Shown here in pieces: positions 51,240 through 61,258 of a stretch of 64,000 bases of DNA (its first letter is position 1; the number at the start of each line of letters is the position of its first letter). Location: positions 1 through 64,000 of the forward strand of contig CAMDGU010000004.1 of the NCBI GenBank assembly GCA_945897885.1, written 5' to 3'. The notes beneath the pieces were generated by a model. The model was not told the DNA's origin. It made no database searches and was given only the letters and a program-made list of their open reading frames with translations. This DNA is from Chitinophaga pinensis (GTDB lineage Bacteria > Bacteroidota > Bacteroidia > NS11-12g > UBA9320). Position numbers and translations under genes: made by a program.

Positions 51240-52589
51240 TTGGACCCGGAGCCGAAAAACTATTTACAAATTCTATTTATTAATCCTGATTGGTCAACGA
51301 ATATAGGATTAGTTATCATTTTATTTTTAGTAATCCTGATTATGCTAGGTATTTCAACAATTACCTCAGCTGCTGAAAATGCTTACTTTTCATTAACACC
51401 TTCTGATATTGCCGACCTTAAGGATGATGAAAAAAAATCGGCACAATTTGCCATTAAGCTTTTGAAGGAACCCGATGAAGAAGCTGCCGGTAAAACCCTT
51501 TTGGCAAGTATTTTACTCATCAATAATTTTACAAATATTTTCGTGGTAATAAGTTCATCCTTGCTACTTAGCATGGTGTTTCAGCTGGAATTATACCCTG
51601 TAGCGGGATTCTTGTTTGAAGTGGTGCTTATCACGTTTATAATTGTTTTAATTAGTGAAGTAACTCCCAAAATATATGCCACACAAAATGCCCTAAGTGT
51701 GGTGCACCGTATGTCGGTTCCCCTTTATTATTCTCAAAAATTATTAAAACCTTTTATTTGGGTATTAACCAAAAGCTCCAATTTTTTGGATAAATATTTT
51801 GAAACGAAACAACAAACCGTTTCGCTAGAAGAATTAAATCATGCTATTGAAATAACTTCGGATGAAGACCTTACGGATGAAAAAAACATATTAAAAAGCC
51901 TTGTCAATTTTGGCAACATCAGTGTAAAGCAAATAATGAAATCGCGGTTGGATGTGATGGCTGTGGAGCAAAGTACACCATTTGAAGAATTGATGGTGAA
52001 AGTGAATGAATGGGGCTATTCGCGAATTCCGGTGTACGAGGAAAATTTTGATAGTATAACAGGCGTACTTTACATAAAAGACTTGCTTCCTTATGTTAAT
52101 TACTCGGATGGGTTAAATTGGAACACCTTACTTCGCCCGGCCTTTTTTGTCCCCGAATTTAAAAAAATAGATGATTTGCTGAATGAGTTTAAGGAAAAGC
52201 AAATTCATATGGCGGTAGTTATTGATGAATACGGAGGTACCTTAGGTATTGTTACCCTGGAAGATATTTTGGAAGAAATATTTGGGGAAATAAAAGATGA
52301 GTTTGATGAGGATGAAGTAACGTATTCAAAACTTGATGATTATAATTATGTGTTTGAAGGTAAAATATCCATCAACGATTTTTTAAAGGTTACTGAAACC
52401 GAATCGGGTTATTTTGATGATGTAAAAGGGGAATCAGATTCGCTTGCAGGATTGGTAATGGAAATTACCCAAAACATACCATCCATTGGTGATAAAATAG
52501 AATATGGCAGCTTTACATTTATTATTGAAAGTGCCAACAAGCGAAAAATCAATCGAATAAAAACCATTATTAACCCTGAAATAGAATAA
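51240..52589 (+). CDS. gldE: gliding motility-associated CNNM/CBS protein GldE
   Basis: CNNM + CBS (VMAVEQSTPFEELMVKVNEWGYSRIPVYEE) + CorC_HlyC, in mutY-ssb-gldE-gldD order; apparent TTG start. Confidence 0.9.
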   Translation: MDPEPKNYLQILFINPDWSTNIGLVIILFLVILIMLGISTITSAAENAYFSLTPSDIADLKDDEKKSAQFAIKLLKEPDEEAAGKTLLASILLINNFTNIFVVISSSLLLSMVFQLELYPVAGFLFEVVLITFIIVLISEVTPKIYATQNALSVVHRMSVPLYYSQKLLKPFIWVLTKSSNFLDKYFETKQQTVSLEELNHAIEITSDEDLTDEKNILKSLVNFGNISVKQIMKSRLDVMAVEQSTPFEELMVKVNEWGYSRIPVYEENFDSITGVLYIKDLLPYVNYSDGLNWNTLLRPAFFVPEFKKIDDLLNEFKEKQIHMAVVIDEYGGTLGIVTLEDILEEIFGEIKDEFDEDEVTYSKLDDYNYVFEGKISINDFLKVTETESGYFDDVKGESDSLAGLVMEITQNIPSIGDKIEYGSFTFIIESANKRKINRIKTIINPEIE

Positions 52590-52591
52590 GA

Positions 52592-53161
52592 ATGAAATTA
52601 TTTAAACCAGGGCTATTACTTCTTTTTTCTTTAAGCATTTTTTCATGTATGGAGCCCTCCTTGCCCAAACAACATGCCTATCCACGAATTGATTTTCCAA
52701 TACATACCTATGAAAACTGGCATGTAAGTGGCACACCTTATAGTTTTGAAAAGCCTGTTTACAGCATAATGCAGCTCGATTCAGCGGATGCTCATTGGTA
52801 TAATCTTACGTATTTGCCATTTAACGCTACTTTGCATTTGAGCTACCATACATTTAGCAACCAGATGCAATTGGATACACTTATTCATGATACCCGAAAT
52901 TTGGTTTATAAGCACACGGTGAAGGCCAGCGATATCATTGATAACGAATTAAAGGACAGTAATGGACGAAGTGGCATGTTTTACGCCCTTGAAGGTGAAA
53001 CAGCTACACCGTGTAATTTTTACCTAACCGATAATAAATCTAAATTTTTTAGGGGAGCATTGTATTTCAATAGCTATACCACCATTGATTCTGTAGGCCC
53101 TGTGGTTGATTTTATAAAACAGGACATTGGTCAAATGATTAAGAGTTTTAAGTTTGAATAG
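52592..53161 (+). CDS. gldD: gliding motility lipoprotein GldD
   Basis: Lipobox IFSC, PRIDFPIHTYENW, GldE-adjacent. Confidence 0.88.
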   Translation: MKLFKPGLLLLFSLSIFSCMEPSLPKQHAYPRIDFPIHTYENWHVSGTPYSFEKPVYSIMQLDSADAHWYNLTYLPFNATLHLSYHTFSNQMQLDTLIHDTRNLVYKHTVKASDIIDNELKDSNGRSGMFYALEGETATPCNFYLTDNKSKFFRGALYFNSYTTIDSVGPVVDFIKQDIGQMIKSFKFE

Positions 53162-53542
53162 AATACATTTGTTCAATTCAAATTTAAAAAGTCATTTTCT
53201 TTTAAAAATAAATACAGGCCATACTTTGCTATTGATATAGCCGGTGTTCAATCATATTCTGATTATACGCAAGATATTCATGGAATAGTCATCGCAATGA
53301 ATCATCGGTACATTACTAAAACTAAAAGTATAGGGCTAATGCCAACAATAGGATCTGAATATAAATTTACAAAAGCTATTTCATTATCAATAGAAACCAG
53401 AGAAAGATGTTTTTATTCCTGGCAGACTAAGGATATTAAAGATTTATACGACAGTTCAGAACCTAACACCCAAAAGAATCAATTTTTTGATTTCTACTTA
53501 AATGTTCTTGGTGGATTAACCTTGAATGTAAATTTCTAAAGA
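53162..53542 (+). pseudogene. 5'-truncated C-terminal remnant of an outer-membrane protein
   Basis: Open frame immediately after gldD TAG reads NTFVQFKFKKSFSFKNKYRPYFAIDIAGVQSYS...FYLNVLGGLTLNVNF with no signal peptide. Confidence 0.55.
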
Positions 53543-53547
53543 TTCTT

Positions 53548-56500
53548 CTACTCGTCATCTTCTTTTACCCCTTCACTGCTCACTTTTTCCAATGCATTAA
53601 GTTCTTCTAATTTGATTTTGGCTATGGCAAGTAAGTCAGCTATTTCTGTATTATCAATAATACTTTGTAAGGTGGCTCTGGCTTGAAAAAAATCTCTTTC
53701 ATCACGGTATACATCACTTAGTAAAATAAAGCCTTTTACTACCCAGTTTTCGTAGGAAGCAAAATCGTCGTTTAATTTAAATACCAAACTTTTGCATGAA
53801 TCACGCTTTACAGTGTTATAAGCTATTTCAGCTTTGCTATAAAGCGCTTCGGCACCCAAGGTAGCCTTGTTTTCTTTTTGAACGTAATTGAAATGGAATT
53901 GAGCGGTTCGCCAGTTTTTATCCATCATGGCTATGCGGCCAAGGTTCATATTGGTTTCTACCAAAACATCTTTTGGTACATTGGTTTGTGGCAATATTTC
54001 AATAGCATACCGTTTGGCTTCGGCATAATTGGCTGTTTGGTAATTACAACGCATTAACCCCAATAAGGACTCTATGGTATTATCTTTGGTAGAGGCGTTT
54101 TTGTTTAAAATTTCATAATAGGGCAGGGCTGCTTTATAGTCCTTTTTTATATAATAAATTCGGGCTACACGCAAGGCTGCCTTTTCGGTATACTCATTTC
54201 GTCCGGCTTCGGCCACAATCTTAAGATTGGGCAAGGCATCATCGTATTTTTTGTCTTTATATTCGCATTCAGCCTTCATGTAGTTGGCCGGAATATAGAA
54301 AAAAGCATTAAGTCCAAATTTGGTTAAATAGGTTTTAAAACCTGAAATAGCCTTGGCGCAATTTCCTTCACGGTAATTGGTAATAGCCGATTCATAAAGC
54401 AACGAATCCTGATACGACAAACGAACTTTGGCTCCGGGAATGGTGCTAAGCATATCCAAATATTCTTCGCCTTTTCCACTTTGAACATAGATAATTTCCA
54501 AGGCATCTAAGGCCACTTCCGATTCGGTAGTTTTAGGAAATTTTTTGATAACCTCTTTGTAATAGCTTATCGCCTGACTTTCTTTCTTTTGGTTGTAACT
54601 TAGCAATCCTAATTTTAGGTAGGCATTTGCTATATGAGGGCTTAAAGGGTGTTCGGTAAGTAATTTTTTAAAGAAACCTTCAGAAGTTGAATAGTTTTCT
54701 TGTTCCAAATATTCAGCCCCTAATTCATATAAAGCATCATCAATATAAATGCTCTTGGTATAGTTTTGCGGGATATTTCTAAGGGTAGCAATTTTCAAAT
54801 CACGCTTATCAAGCAGGCCATAAATTATCCCTTGTTGGAAAGTGGCGTAATCGCTGGAGTTAACTTTTTTACTGCTCACAAAACCATAAGTTTCAGCAGC
54901 TTTTTCATATTGTCCTGTTATAAAATAACTATCGGCCAAACGAAGCATATTATCAATATACCGCTCGGCATTGGATGGAACAAAACTGCTTTCGTCTTTA
55001 TATTTTTTAAAGTAATTAAGCGCTTGAGTGTAGTTTTTATCCATGTAATAACTGTAGCCAATATTATAGAAGGTATTGTTGTATAGATTACTGGCGCTTC
55101 CATCGCCAATATTTATAAAACGGTTAAAATTGCTAATGGCATCCGTGTATTTTTCATTTTTATAAGCCAGTTCACCCAACCAATACCAGGCTTCACCTTC
55201 CATTTTTTTATCCGAAACGTACTTTAGTGACTTTTTAAAATAGCTTTCGGCTTCGGTATATTCTTTATTGTCATAAAGCATTTCGGCATAATGAAAATGT
55301 ACCAATTGATAGGCCATTTTGCTTTGAGCATTGTAGGATTTAAGATCCGAAAGAATTTCGCAAGCTTGTTTGTAATTTTTGGTTTGTAAAAGCAGTTCGG
55401 CCAAAAGACCTTTGGCATCATCATTAAACTCCGACTTTGGAAAATCTGTAATAAAATCTTGGATGGCTTTTAGTGCCACGCTGGAGTAACCCAATTCAAC
55501 CGCCAGTTTTGCATAATTAAAATGGGCTGATTCTTTTACTTCTTTATTATGATTCATTCGCTTGCCTTCGCCAAAGGCGTTGTAGGCATTTTGCTTTTTG
55601 TTAAGTTTTAAAAATGATTGACCTAAATAAAAATTTGAGATTTGTCCTAATGGTGAATCTAAAGCGGTAAGTTTTATAAACTGCGAATTGGCTTCTTCAT
55701 ATTTTTTTTGAGTATAAGCAGTATAGCCTATTTCATAGCGTTCTTCATCGGTAGGTTTCAGATTGGTAAGATCACATTTGCTAAAATATTTGTATGCTTC
55801 ATCGTATTTACCCAATTGAAAATTTGATTTACCCTTAATTAAATTCAGGTCGTTGGTGTAGTTCTCTTTTGTTATTTTATTACTGTAATCAATGGCCTTT
55901 CGGTATTCGGCTTTGGCATAATACATTTGGGCTATAAAAATGGGGATAGACTCAAACCCCTCATCTTTAATTTTTTCAAAGCTTTTTAGCGCACAATCGT
56001 ATTGTTTATCGTTGTAACACATATAGCCATAATAATAATTGGCTTTTGCAAAATATTCCCCTTGCTTATTTCTTAGGCTTTCAAAATGTTTTTTAGCTAA
56101 ATCATACTTTTTGGCCTTGTAAAAGGAATAACCCATTTTAAAATTCATTTCATCGGTTCGTTCCTCACTCATTCCCGAAATATCCGTTTTGGCATAGTAG
56201 GCAGCGGCTCGTTTAAATTTATTATTATCAAAATAGTAATTACCAAGTTCAAAATAGACCAAATTATTCAGGGCGTTTTCAGGGTGTTTTTCAACCATTC
56301 GTTCTAGAGTTATTTCCGCATTTTCGTGCCCCGATTTTAGGTGGCAAATGGCACTATAAATTTCAGCATCCGATTTTTTTAAAGCATCGGTTGATTGCGA
56401 AATATAGGTCTTAAATTGCTGAATGGACGGGCCATACAGCTCTTTTTGAAATAATTCTAAAGCATAATTATAATAGTAATCGGGATTGGCGTAAATCTGG

Positions 56501-56571
56501 GTTTTTTGTGCCTGAACAATTCCTGCAATTCCAATGGATACCAACAATATTAATTTGCGCATAATATTCAT
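53548..56571 (-). CDS. large TPR-repeat periplasmic/secreted protein
   Basis: Signal peptide, many TPR units (YAKAEYRKAIDYSNKI, YYFDNNKFKRAAAYYAK). Confidence 0.93.
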   Translation of the reverse strand: MNIMRKLILLVSIGIAGIVQAQKTQIYANPDYYYNYALELFQKELYGPSIQQFKTYISQSTDALKKSDAEIYSAICHLKSGHENAEITLERMVEKHPENALNNLVYFELGNYYFDNNKFKRAAAYYAKTDISGMSEERTDEMNFKMGYSFYKAKKYDLAKKHFESLRNKQGEYFAKANYYYGYMCYNDKQYDCALKSFEKIKDEGFESIPIFIAQMYYAKAEYRKAIDYSNKITKENYTNDLNLIKGKSNFQLGKYDEAYKYFSKCDLTNLKPTDEERYEIGYTAYTQKKYEEANSQFIKLTALDSPLGQISNFYLGQSFLKLNKKQNAYNAFGEGKRMNHNKEVKESAHFNYAKLAVELGYSSVALKAIQDFITDFPKSEFNDDAKGLLAELLLQTKNYKQACEILSDLKSYNAQSKMAYQLVHFHYAEMLYDNKEYTEAESYFKKSLKYVSDKKMEGEAWYWLGELAYKNEKYTDAISNFNRFINIGDGSASNLYNNTFYNIGYSYYMDKNYTQALNYFKKYKDESSFVPSNAERYIDNMLRLADSYFITGQYEKAAETYGFVSSKKVNSSDYATFQQGIIYGLLDKRDLKIATLRNIPQNYTKSIYIDDALYELGAEYLEQENYSTSEGFFKKLLTEHPLSPHIANAYLKLGLLSYNQKKESQAISYYKEVIKKFPKTTESEVALDALEIIYVQSGKGEEYLDMLSTIPGAKVRLSYQDSLLYESAITNYREGNCAKAISGFKTYLTKFGLNAFFYIPANYMKAECEYKDKKYDDALPNLKIVAEAGRNEYTEKAALRVARIYYIKKDYKAALPYYEILNKNASTKDNTIESLLGLMRCNYQTANYAEAKRYAIEILPQTNVPKDVLVETNMNLGRIAMMDKNWRTAQFHFNYVQKENKATLGAEALYSKAEIAYNTVKRDSCKSLVFKLNDDFASYENWVVKGFILLSDVYRDERDFFQARATLQSIIDNTEIADLLAIAKIKLEELNALEKVSSEGVKEDDE

Positions 56572-56713
56572 AAAACGGCAAAGTTAGCCGTTAAGTGTAC
56601 GGCACTTGTTTTTAATTCTAAACAGGAGTGGGGGAGATTCTAATTATTTGTACAATTAGAGAATGGTTTTGGTTATTGAGTTATTCAGTCAATTGAAACT
56701 GAAAATCTTTTAT

Positions 56714-57568
56714 TTACTGTTTCAAAACTTTTATTACTTCAGAACCCTTGTCATTACTAAGTTTTAAATAATAAATTCCTTTTGATAAGTTTTCAATATC
56801 CAGAGTTTGAGAATGATTAATACTTTTATAAAATATAAAAGAACCGGCTATATCAAAAAGTTCAATCTTCCCTGAAAAATTGTTAATTGTGAGTTGTTCT
56901 TTTGCTGGATTTGGATAAATAATCGCTTTCGATTTTTCGATTGGTTCTATCGGCACTTTATGTTGGTATACTGAATCCATGCAAGGAGTTGATTGAAATA
57001 CTGGAACATTGCTTTTTAATCTAGGTAAATAGGCTGTATCGTTTATACAGATTCGTTCACAATCATAAATATGACCTGCCCAGCTACCGCCATTTGTGAA
57101 ATCATCAAAATATACAAAACCTTTTGACAGGCAGCCAAATCCTTCAATAAAAATTATACCACCAAGCAGATATTGAACAATTAATTCTCTACCATTAATT
57201 GAAAGTTTTGAAACAGAATCAATTTTATAACCGCCAATAAAATCTCCTTTTATAAGATTAAAATCATACACCGGATTTTTGGCATCTCTGTAAATTTTAG
57301 TGTCAACAAATACTTTTTTGTTGATTATTGTGTAATTTTCCCTTGTATAATTTTTACCGACATAGTTTTTTAAATGACAGTACTCGATTCCTTTAATAGC
57401 GGAATCAAAATTATTTTCAAAGATTTTATAATGACTCGGATCTCCATTGATAGCAGAACCAGTATACCAAACAACCCACTTAGTATTTTCTTGAAAAACA
57501 CTTTGCGAAAAAAGATTGATAGGGAAATATACTAATATGAAAAATAGAGTACAAACAACTTTCTTCAT
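56714..57568 (-). CDS. secreted protein with T9SS C-terminal sorting domain
   Basis: C-term AIIYPNPAKEQLTINNFSGKIELFDIAG...KGIYYLKLSNDKGSEVIKVLKQ; start MKKVVCTLFF. Confidence 0.88.
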   Translation of the reverse strand: MKKVVCTLFFILVYFPINLFSQSVFQENTKWVVWYTGSAINGDPSHYKIFENNFDSAIKGIEYCHLKNYVGKNYTRENYTIINKKVFVDTKIYRDAKNPVYDFNLIKGDFIGGYKIDSVSKLSINGRELIVQYLLGGIIFIEGFGCLSKGFVYFDDFTNGGSWAGHIYDCERICINDTAYLPRLKSNVPVFQSTPCMDSVYQHKVPIEPIEKSKAIIYPNPAKEQLTINNFSGKIELFDIAGSFIFYKSINHSQTLDIENLSKGIYYLKLSNDKGSEVIKVLKQ

Positions 57569-57600
57569 ACTAATTAAACTGTAGAAACAAAATAATATTG

Positions 57601-58410
57601 TTAATACCCCGCCGCTCCAGTCAAGTTTAAATCTCGGCTGTGGATAGACATTACCGGAACCGGAGAATGATTTACCAATTGCTGGGCAGCAGTTCCCATA
57701 AACCAACTGTTGCTTTCAGTTTCAGTCATCATCATTATTAGTCCGGCCTTTTTTTCTACGGCATAATCAATACAAGACTGAGCTATGCTTTTGCCTTCTC
57801 TGTGATGGTAGGTGCAAGCAATTTCTCTATCCTCCAAATATTTGATGGTTTGTTTGCCATATATTTCAAGGCGGTTGTGGGTTTCTTCGCTTTTATCTCG
57901 GCTCACAGCCAATATATGAATGGTAGCTCCAAAGGCTTTTGCAAACAGGGATGCATAAGGTACTTTTTGGCGTGTTTCCGCGCTATTATCTAAGGGTAAA
58001 ACAATATTGGTGAAATCATTTTTACCTGAATCGGCCTGCACGGTAATAACCGGGCAGTTTGAGGCAGAAATAACCCGTAAAGCATTACTTCCAATCCAAT
58101 AAGGTTGAAACCCATTTAATCCATGAGCACCCATAAATATCAAATCAGCTTTTATTTCTTTTTCGGTGGCATGAATTTCACGACTTACGTTACCACGTTT
58201 TTCCATGTAGCGTATTTCAACCCCATATTTATTGGCTTCTTGCTGAATATTAATGCCATGATTGGTTTCAATCGTTTTTGGGTCTCTAACATTAATTACA
58301 TATAAACCTGTGTTAAAAATTTTGCATGTTTCAAGTGCTTTTTGCAAAGCAATAACAGAGGCTGCTGAATTGTCAAAACCGAGAAGGATTTTTGTGAATT
58401 TATAGTCCAT
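57601..58410 (-). CDS. universal stress protein, two UspA domains
   Basis: KILLGFDNSAASVIALQKAL, DLIFMGAHGLNGFQPYWIGSNALRVISASNCPVITVQ. Confidence 0.92.
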   Translation of the reverse strand: MDYKFTKILLGFDNSAASVIALQKALETCKIFNTGLYVINVRDPKTIETNHGINIQQEANKYGVEIRYMEKRGNVSREIHATEKEIKADLIFMGAHGLNGFQPYWIGSNALRVISASNCPVITVQADSGKNDFTNIVLPLDNSAETRQKVPYASLFAKAFGATIHILAVSRDKSEETHNRLEIYGKQTIKYLEDREIACTYHHREGKSIAQSCIDYAVEKKAGLIMMMTETESNSWFMGTAAQQLVNHSPVPVMSIHSRDLNLTGAAGY

Positions 58411-58542
58411 ATGATTCGTTATTTAAGTTCGAAGGTATTAAATAAATAAGCGAATATGAAAGAAGCAGTGGTGAAAAGCAGGCTGATTTTTGTCATTGTT
58501 TATTATGGGTTTACCATAGGAAGGATAATTGAGTAAATCTTA

Positions 58543-58990
58543 TTAGGCCAAAGTCCAAATAGCTGTTCGCCCAATCATGCTTACTCCAACATATCCCCTC
58601 AGTTCCAAGGTATTCCCTTTCTTCTTAATGGTGCAACTGTAGGTTTTACCATTTTTAGTATCATAAATGGTTCCATCGTTCCATTCTTTATCGCTTTAGT
58701 CGTAAACAAAAAGCTTAAGAATTAACATGTCCATCATTAGGTCTTTTCGTTTTTTAGGATCAGGAGTATTCTTATCTCATCTTGGTCCGCCATCATCCTT
58801 TTTGTCTTTTTTTAACCAAACTATTTTTCCGCAATATTTTTTCCCACCATCAACACATTTATAAATTCTAATTTTTTGAGCTTTTTTGAGCATTATACCA
58901 AGTCCCAACAATATCGTCGGCATTACTTTGCGAATAGGCAAACCACGATACAAATAAGCTAAGAAGTACAAGAAGTTTAAATTTTTTCAT
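58543..58990 (-). pseudogene. DUF2147 family protein, multiply disrupted
   Basis: MKKFKLLVLLSLFVSWFAYSQSNADDIVGTWYNAQK / IYKCVDGGKKYCGKIVWLKK / WNDGTIYDTKNGKTYSCTIKKKGNTLELRGYVGVSMIGRTAIWTLA spread over frames with a frameshift and internal TGA and TAA. Confidence 0.9.
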
Positions 58991-59126
58991 AAAGTTTTTT
59001 GTTTCGATTTAAGTTTATTTATCCTACATAAACCAAATAAATTATGGTAGAAAAGTTAAAGTATCTTTTTTAAGATGAATTTTAAAAAAATGAGAATGAA
59101 CTTGCTGCTTTCGGATTACGATTAAT

Positions 59127-60446
59127 TTAGGAAGGCAAACTATAATAAAAGCTTAAAATTAGCAGGACCGAATATAAGGCCAGCCATTTAAAATTTATGC
59201 TTTGATGAAAAGCTATATTCTGCCTGTAACAAAAAACAATCAATAAAAATTTTTCGGAAAAAAAGGCTAAAACTAAACCATATGCCGCTCCTCGAATACC
59301 ATACAACGGCGTTAAAACAACAACCAATATTACACCAATAAAAAATTCAAATACTGAGGAGTAAAAAGCAAAACGGGTTTTACTCTGCCCCATAAGCAAG
59401 GATTGCGGAAACAATACTCTGGCAATCAAGGTTAGTAAAAGGATGTTAAAAACAGGATAAGATAAAATAAACTCAAGGGAAAATACCAGTTCAAAAATAT
59501 ACTTTGAACTAAGCATCAAAACACACGCCATGGGAAACAATTGATGCAACAATCGTAAATGGTTTTTTTTCAAATCAGTCCAAAATCCCGGAGTGTTAAA
59601 TTTTTCAACCGTGAGGCCTCCCAAAACAATGCTGAATGAATTTGCCATTACGATAAATAAGGGAAACTCTCGGCTACCATACCTGAACAAATTGAATTCG
59701 GTAAGCAATACATTTGCCTTTATTATAAAGGTAGAAAAATAGATGTAACCTGTGCCAAATATTAAGGAAACAATAATTGGCCAGTTAAATTTCAACAAGG
59801 GTTTTATATAATTGAGGTTTTTCCAATAAAAGGGTTTATTAATCAAGCTAAGTGTAAAAATAAACTTCACAATTCCAATACAAGCCAAAGCATATAATGC
59901 ATAAATAAATTGAAAACCATATAGCAATGGTAGAGTGGGCAAAGCGATAAAAAGGAGGAAATTGAACAAGCCCCAGCCAAGTAACTTATTATAGGACCGA
60001 TTTAAAAAGTAAATATATTCATTAACCGTGCTGCAAACAGTTCCTATTGTGTAAACAGAAAATAAAACAAGATAATTAAGTGGCATGGCTATTGAATTTG
60101 TATACCTTCCGGTTATTATTATTGCAGCAGCAGATACGCTGCCGAAAAAGAATAGCAGAAAAAAAGTATTTCTAAAAACTTCAGGCCAATTGGTTTTTTG
60201 ATATCCTTTTACAAAACTAACCAATGTATAACCCATGCCCGAAACATAAAAAAAAGTATAGCCTGTACCCATCAACATTAGGGTTTCCCAATTATTAATA
60301 AGGAGAGGGGTTTTAATAAATTTGGCAAAAATGATAGAAATAACAACAATACTTGTAGCTTTCAAAAGGTTATAAACCTGTAAATATCCCAACCCTTCAC
60401 CTTGGGTTAATTTGTTTTTTAAGCTATCTGAAATTCTTTTTATCAA
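59127..60446 (-). CDS. polysaccharide flippase (MATE/Wzx-like)
   Basis: 12-14 hydrophobic helices, LLMGQSKTRFAFYSSVFEFFIGVILVVVLTPLYGIRGAAYGLVLAF. Confidence 0.85.
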   Translation of the reverse strand: MIKRISDSLKNKLTQGEGLGYLQVYNLLKATSIVVISIIFAKFIKTPLLINNWETLMLMGTGYTFFYVSGMGYTLVSFVKGYQKTNWPEVFRNTFFLLFFFGSVSAAAIIITGRYTNSIAMPLNYLVLFSVYTIGTVCSTVNEYIYFLNRSYNKLLGWGLFNFLLFIALPTLPLLYGFQFIYALYALACIGIVKFIFTLSLINKPFYWKNLNYIKPLLKFNWPIIVSLIFGTGYIYFSTFIIKANVLLTEFNLFRYGSREFPLFIVMANSFSIVLGGLTVEKFNTPGFWTDLKKNHLRLLHQLFPMACVLMLSSKYIFELVFSLEFILSYPVFNILLLTLIARVLFPQSLLMGQSKTRFAFYSSVFEFFIGVILVVVLTPLYGIRGAAYGLVLAFFSEKFLLIVFCYRQNIAFHQSINFKWLALYSVLLILSFYYSLPS

Positions 60447-60472
60447 TTCTGTGACAAAACTATAAAAAAGAA

Positions 60473-60503
60473 TTTGAGTTAAAGGGTAATATTGCTATTT
60501 TTG
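60473..60503 (+). promoter_or_regulatory. promoter of tRNA-His / DUF4399 unit
   Basis: TTTG (60473-60476)-N19-TATTTTTG (60496-60503). Confidence 0.75.
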
Positions 60504-60553
60504 CAACCCTAAACAAATAAAAGGTTTAATAACCCAACAATTTGTTAAAAAAT

Positions 60554-60631
60554 GGTGATTGTAGCTCAGTTGGTTAGAGTGCCTGATTGTGGTTCAGGAG
60601 GTCGCGGGTTCGAGCCCCGTCTTTCACCCCA
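60554..60631 (+). tRNA. tRNA-His (GUG), CCA encoded
   Basis: G-1 plus GTGATTG acceptor, anticodon loop TTGTGGT, T arm GCGGG-TTCGAGC-CCCGT, CTTTCAC-C-CCA. Confidence 0.93.
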
Positions 60632-60632
60632 A

Positions 60633-61100
60633 ATGAAAAATCTTCTTTTAGTTCTTGTTATTGCCGGTTTATTTTCATGTTCTCTGTCAAGTGATAACAG
60701 TGCGTCCCAAGCAGATTCAACTGCCACTCTTAATGCAGCTCCTGTTGATGTTTTGGATACCACAGGTGGTAAAGGCGTATTTTTTGTTGAACTAAAAGAT
60801 AGCCAAGAAGTAAAAAGCCCGGTTATGGTTAAGATGGGTGTAAACGGCATGGAAATAGAACCTGCCGGAGCCATAAATGAACTAAAAGGTCATCACCATA
60901 TTATTATTGATGGTGAAGCTACCCCTGAAGGTCAGCCAGTATTATTAGATGAAACCCATTTCCACTTTGGACAAGGGCAAACGGAATCAGAAATGAAACT
61001 TTCTTCAGGTTTTCATACAATTACATTGCAGTTTGCCAATGGTGTGCATGCTTCCTACGGTTCACGTTGGAGCAAAACCATTACAGTGAAAGTTAAATAA
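60633..61100 (+). CDS. DUF4399-like lipoprotein
   Basis: MKNLLLVLVIAGLFSCSLS lipobox; ELKGHHHIIIDGE...HFHFGQGQTESEMKLSSGFHTITLQFANGVHASYG; track ORF start lies inside the tRNA. Confidence 0.85.
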   Translation: MKNLLLVLVIAGLFSCSLSSDNSASQADSTATLNAAPVDVLDTTGGKGVFFVELKDSQEVKSPVMVKMGVNGMEIEPAGAINELKGHHHIIIDGEATPEGQPVLLDETHFHFGQGQTESEMKLSSGFHTITLQFANGVHASYGSRWSKTITVKVK

Positions 61101-61258
61101 AGGTTTTTTCCTTTTTAGCTTCATTCTGTTTAATTTATTACTTATTTCATTTTCTATATCCATAGGCGAGGAATAGCTAACCAATAATAATAGGTTTTTA
61201 TCGAAAGCTTTTTGAAGTTTTTGAATCTTTAGGATTTAATTTGCGCAAAATTATAACT

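Noticed and set aside
60552-60632. ORF track start of 60552..61100 inside tRNA-His
   Set aside because: The segment is the tRNA; the lipoprotein signal peptide begins at ATG 60633.
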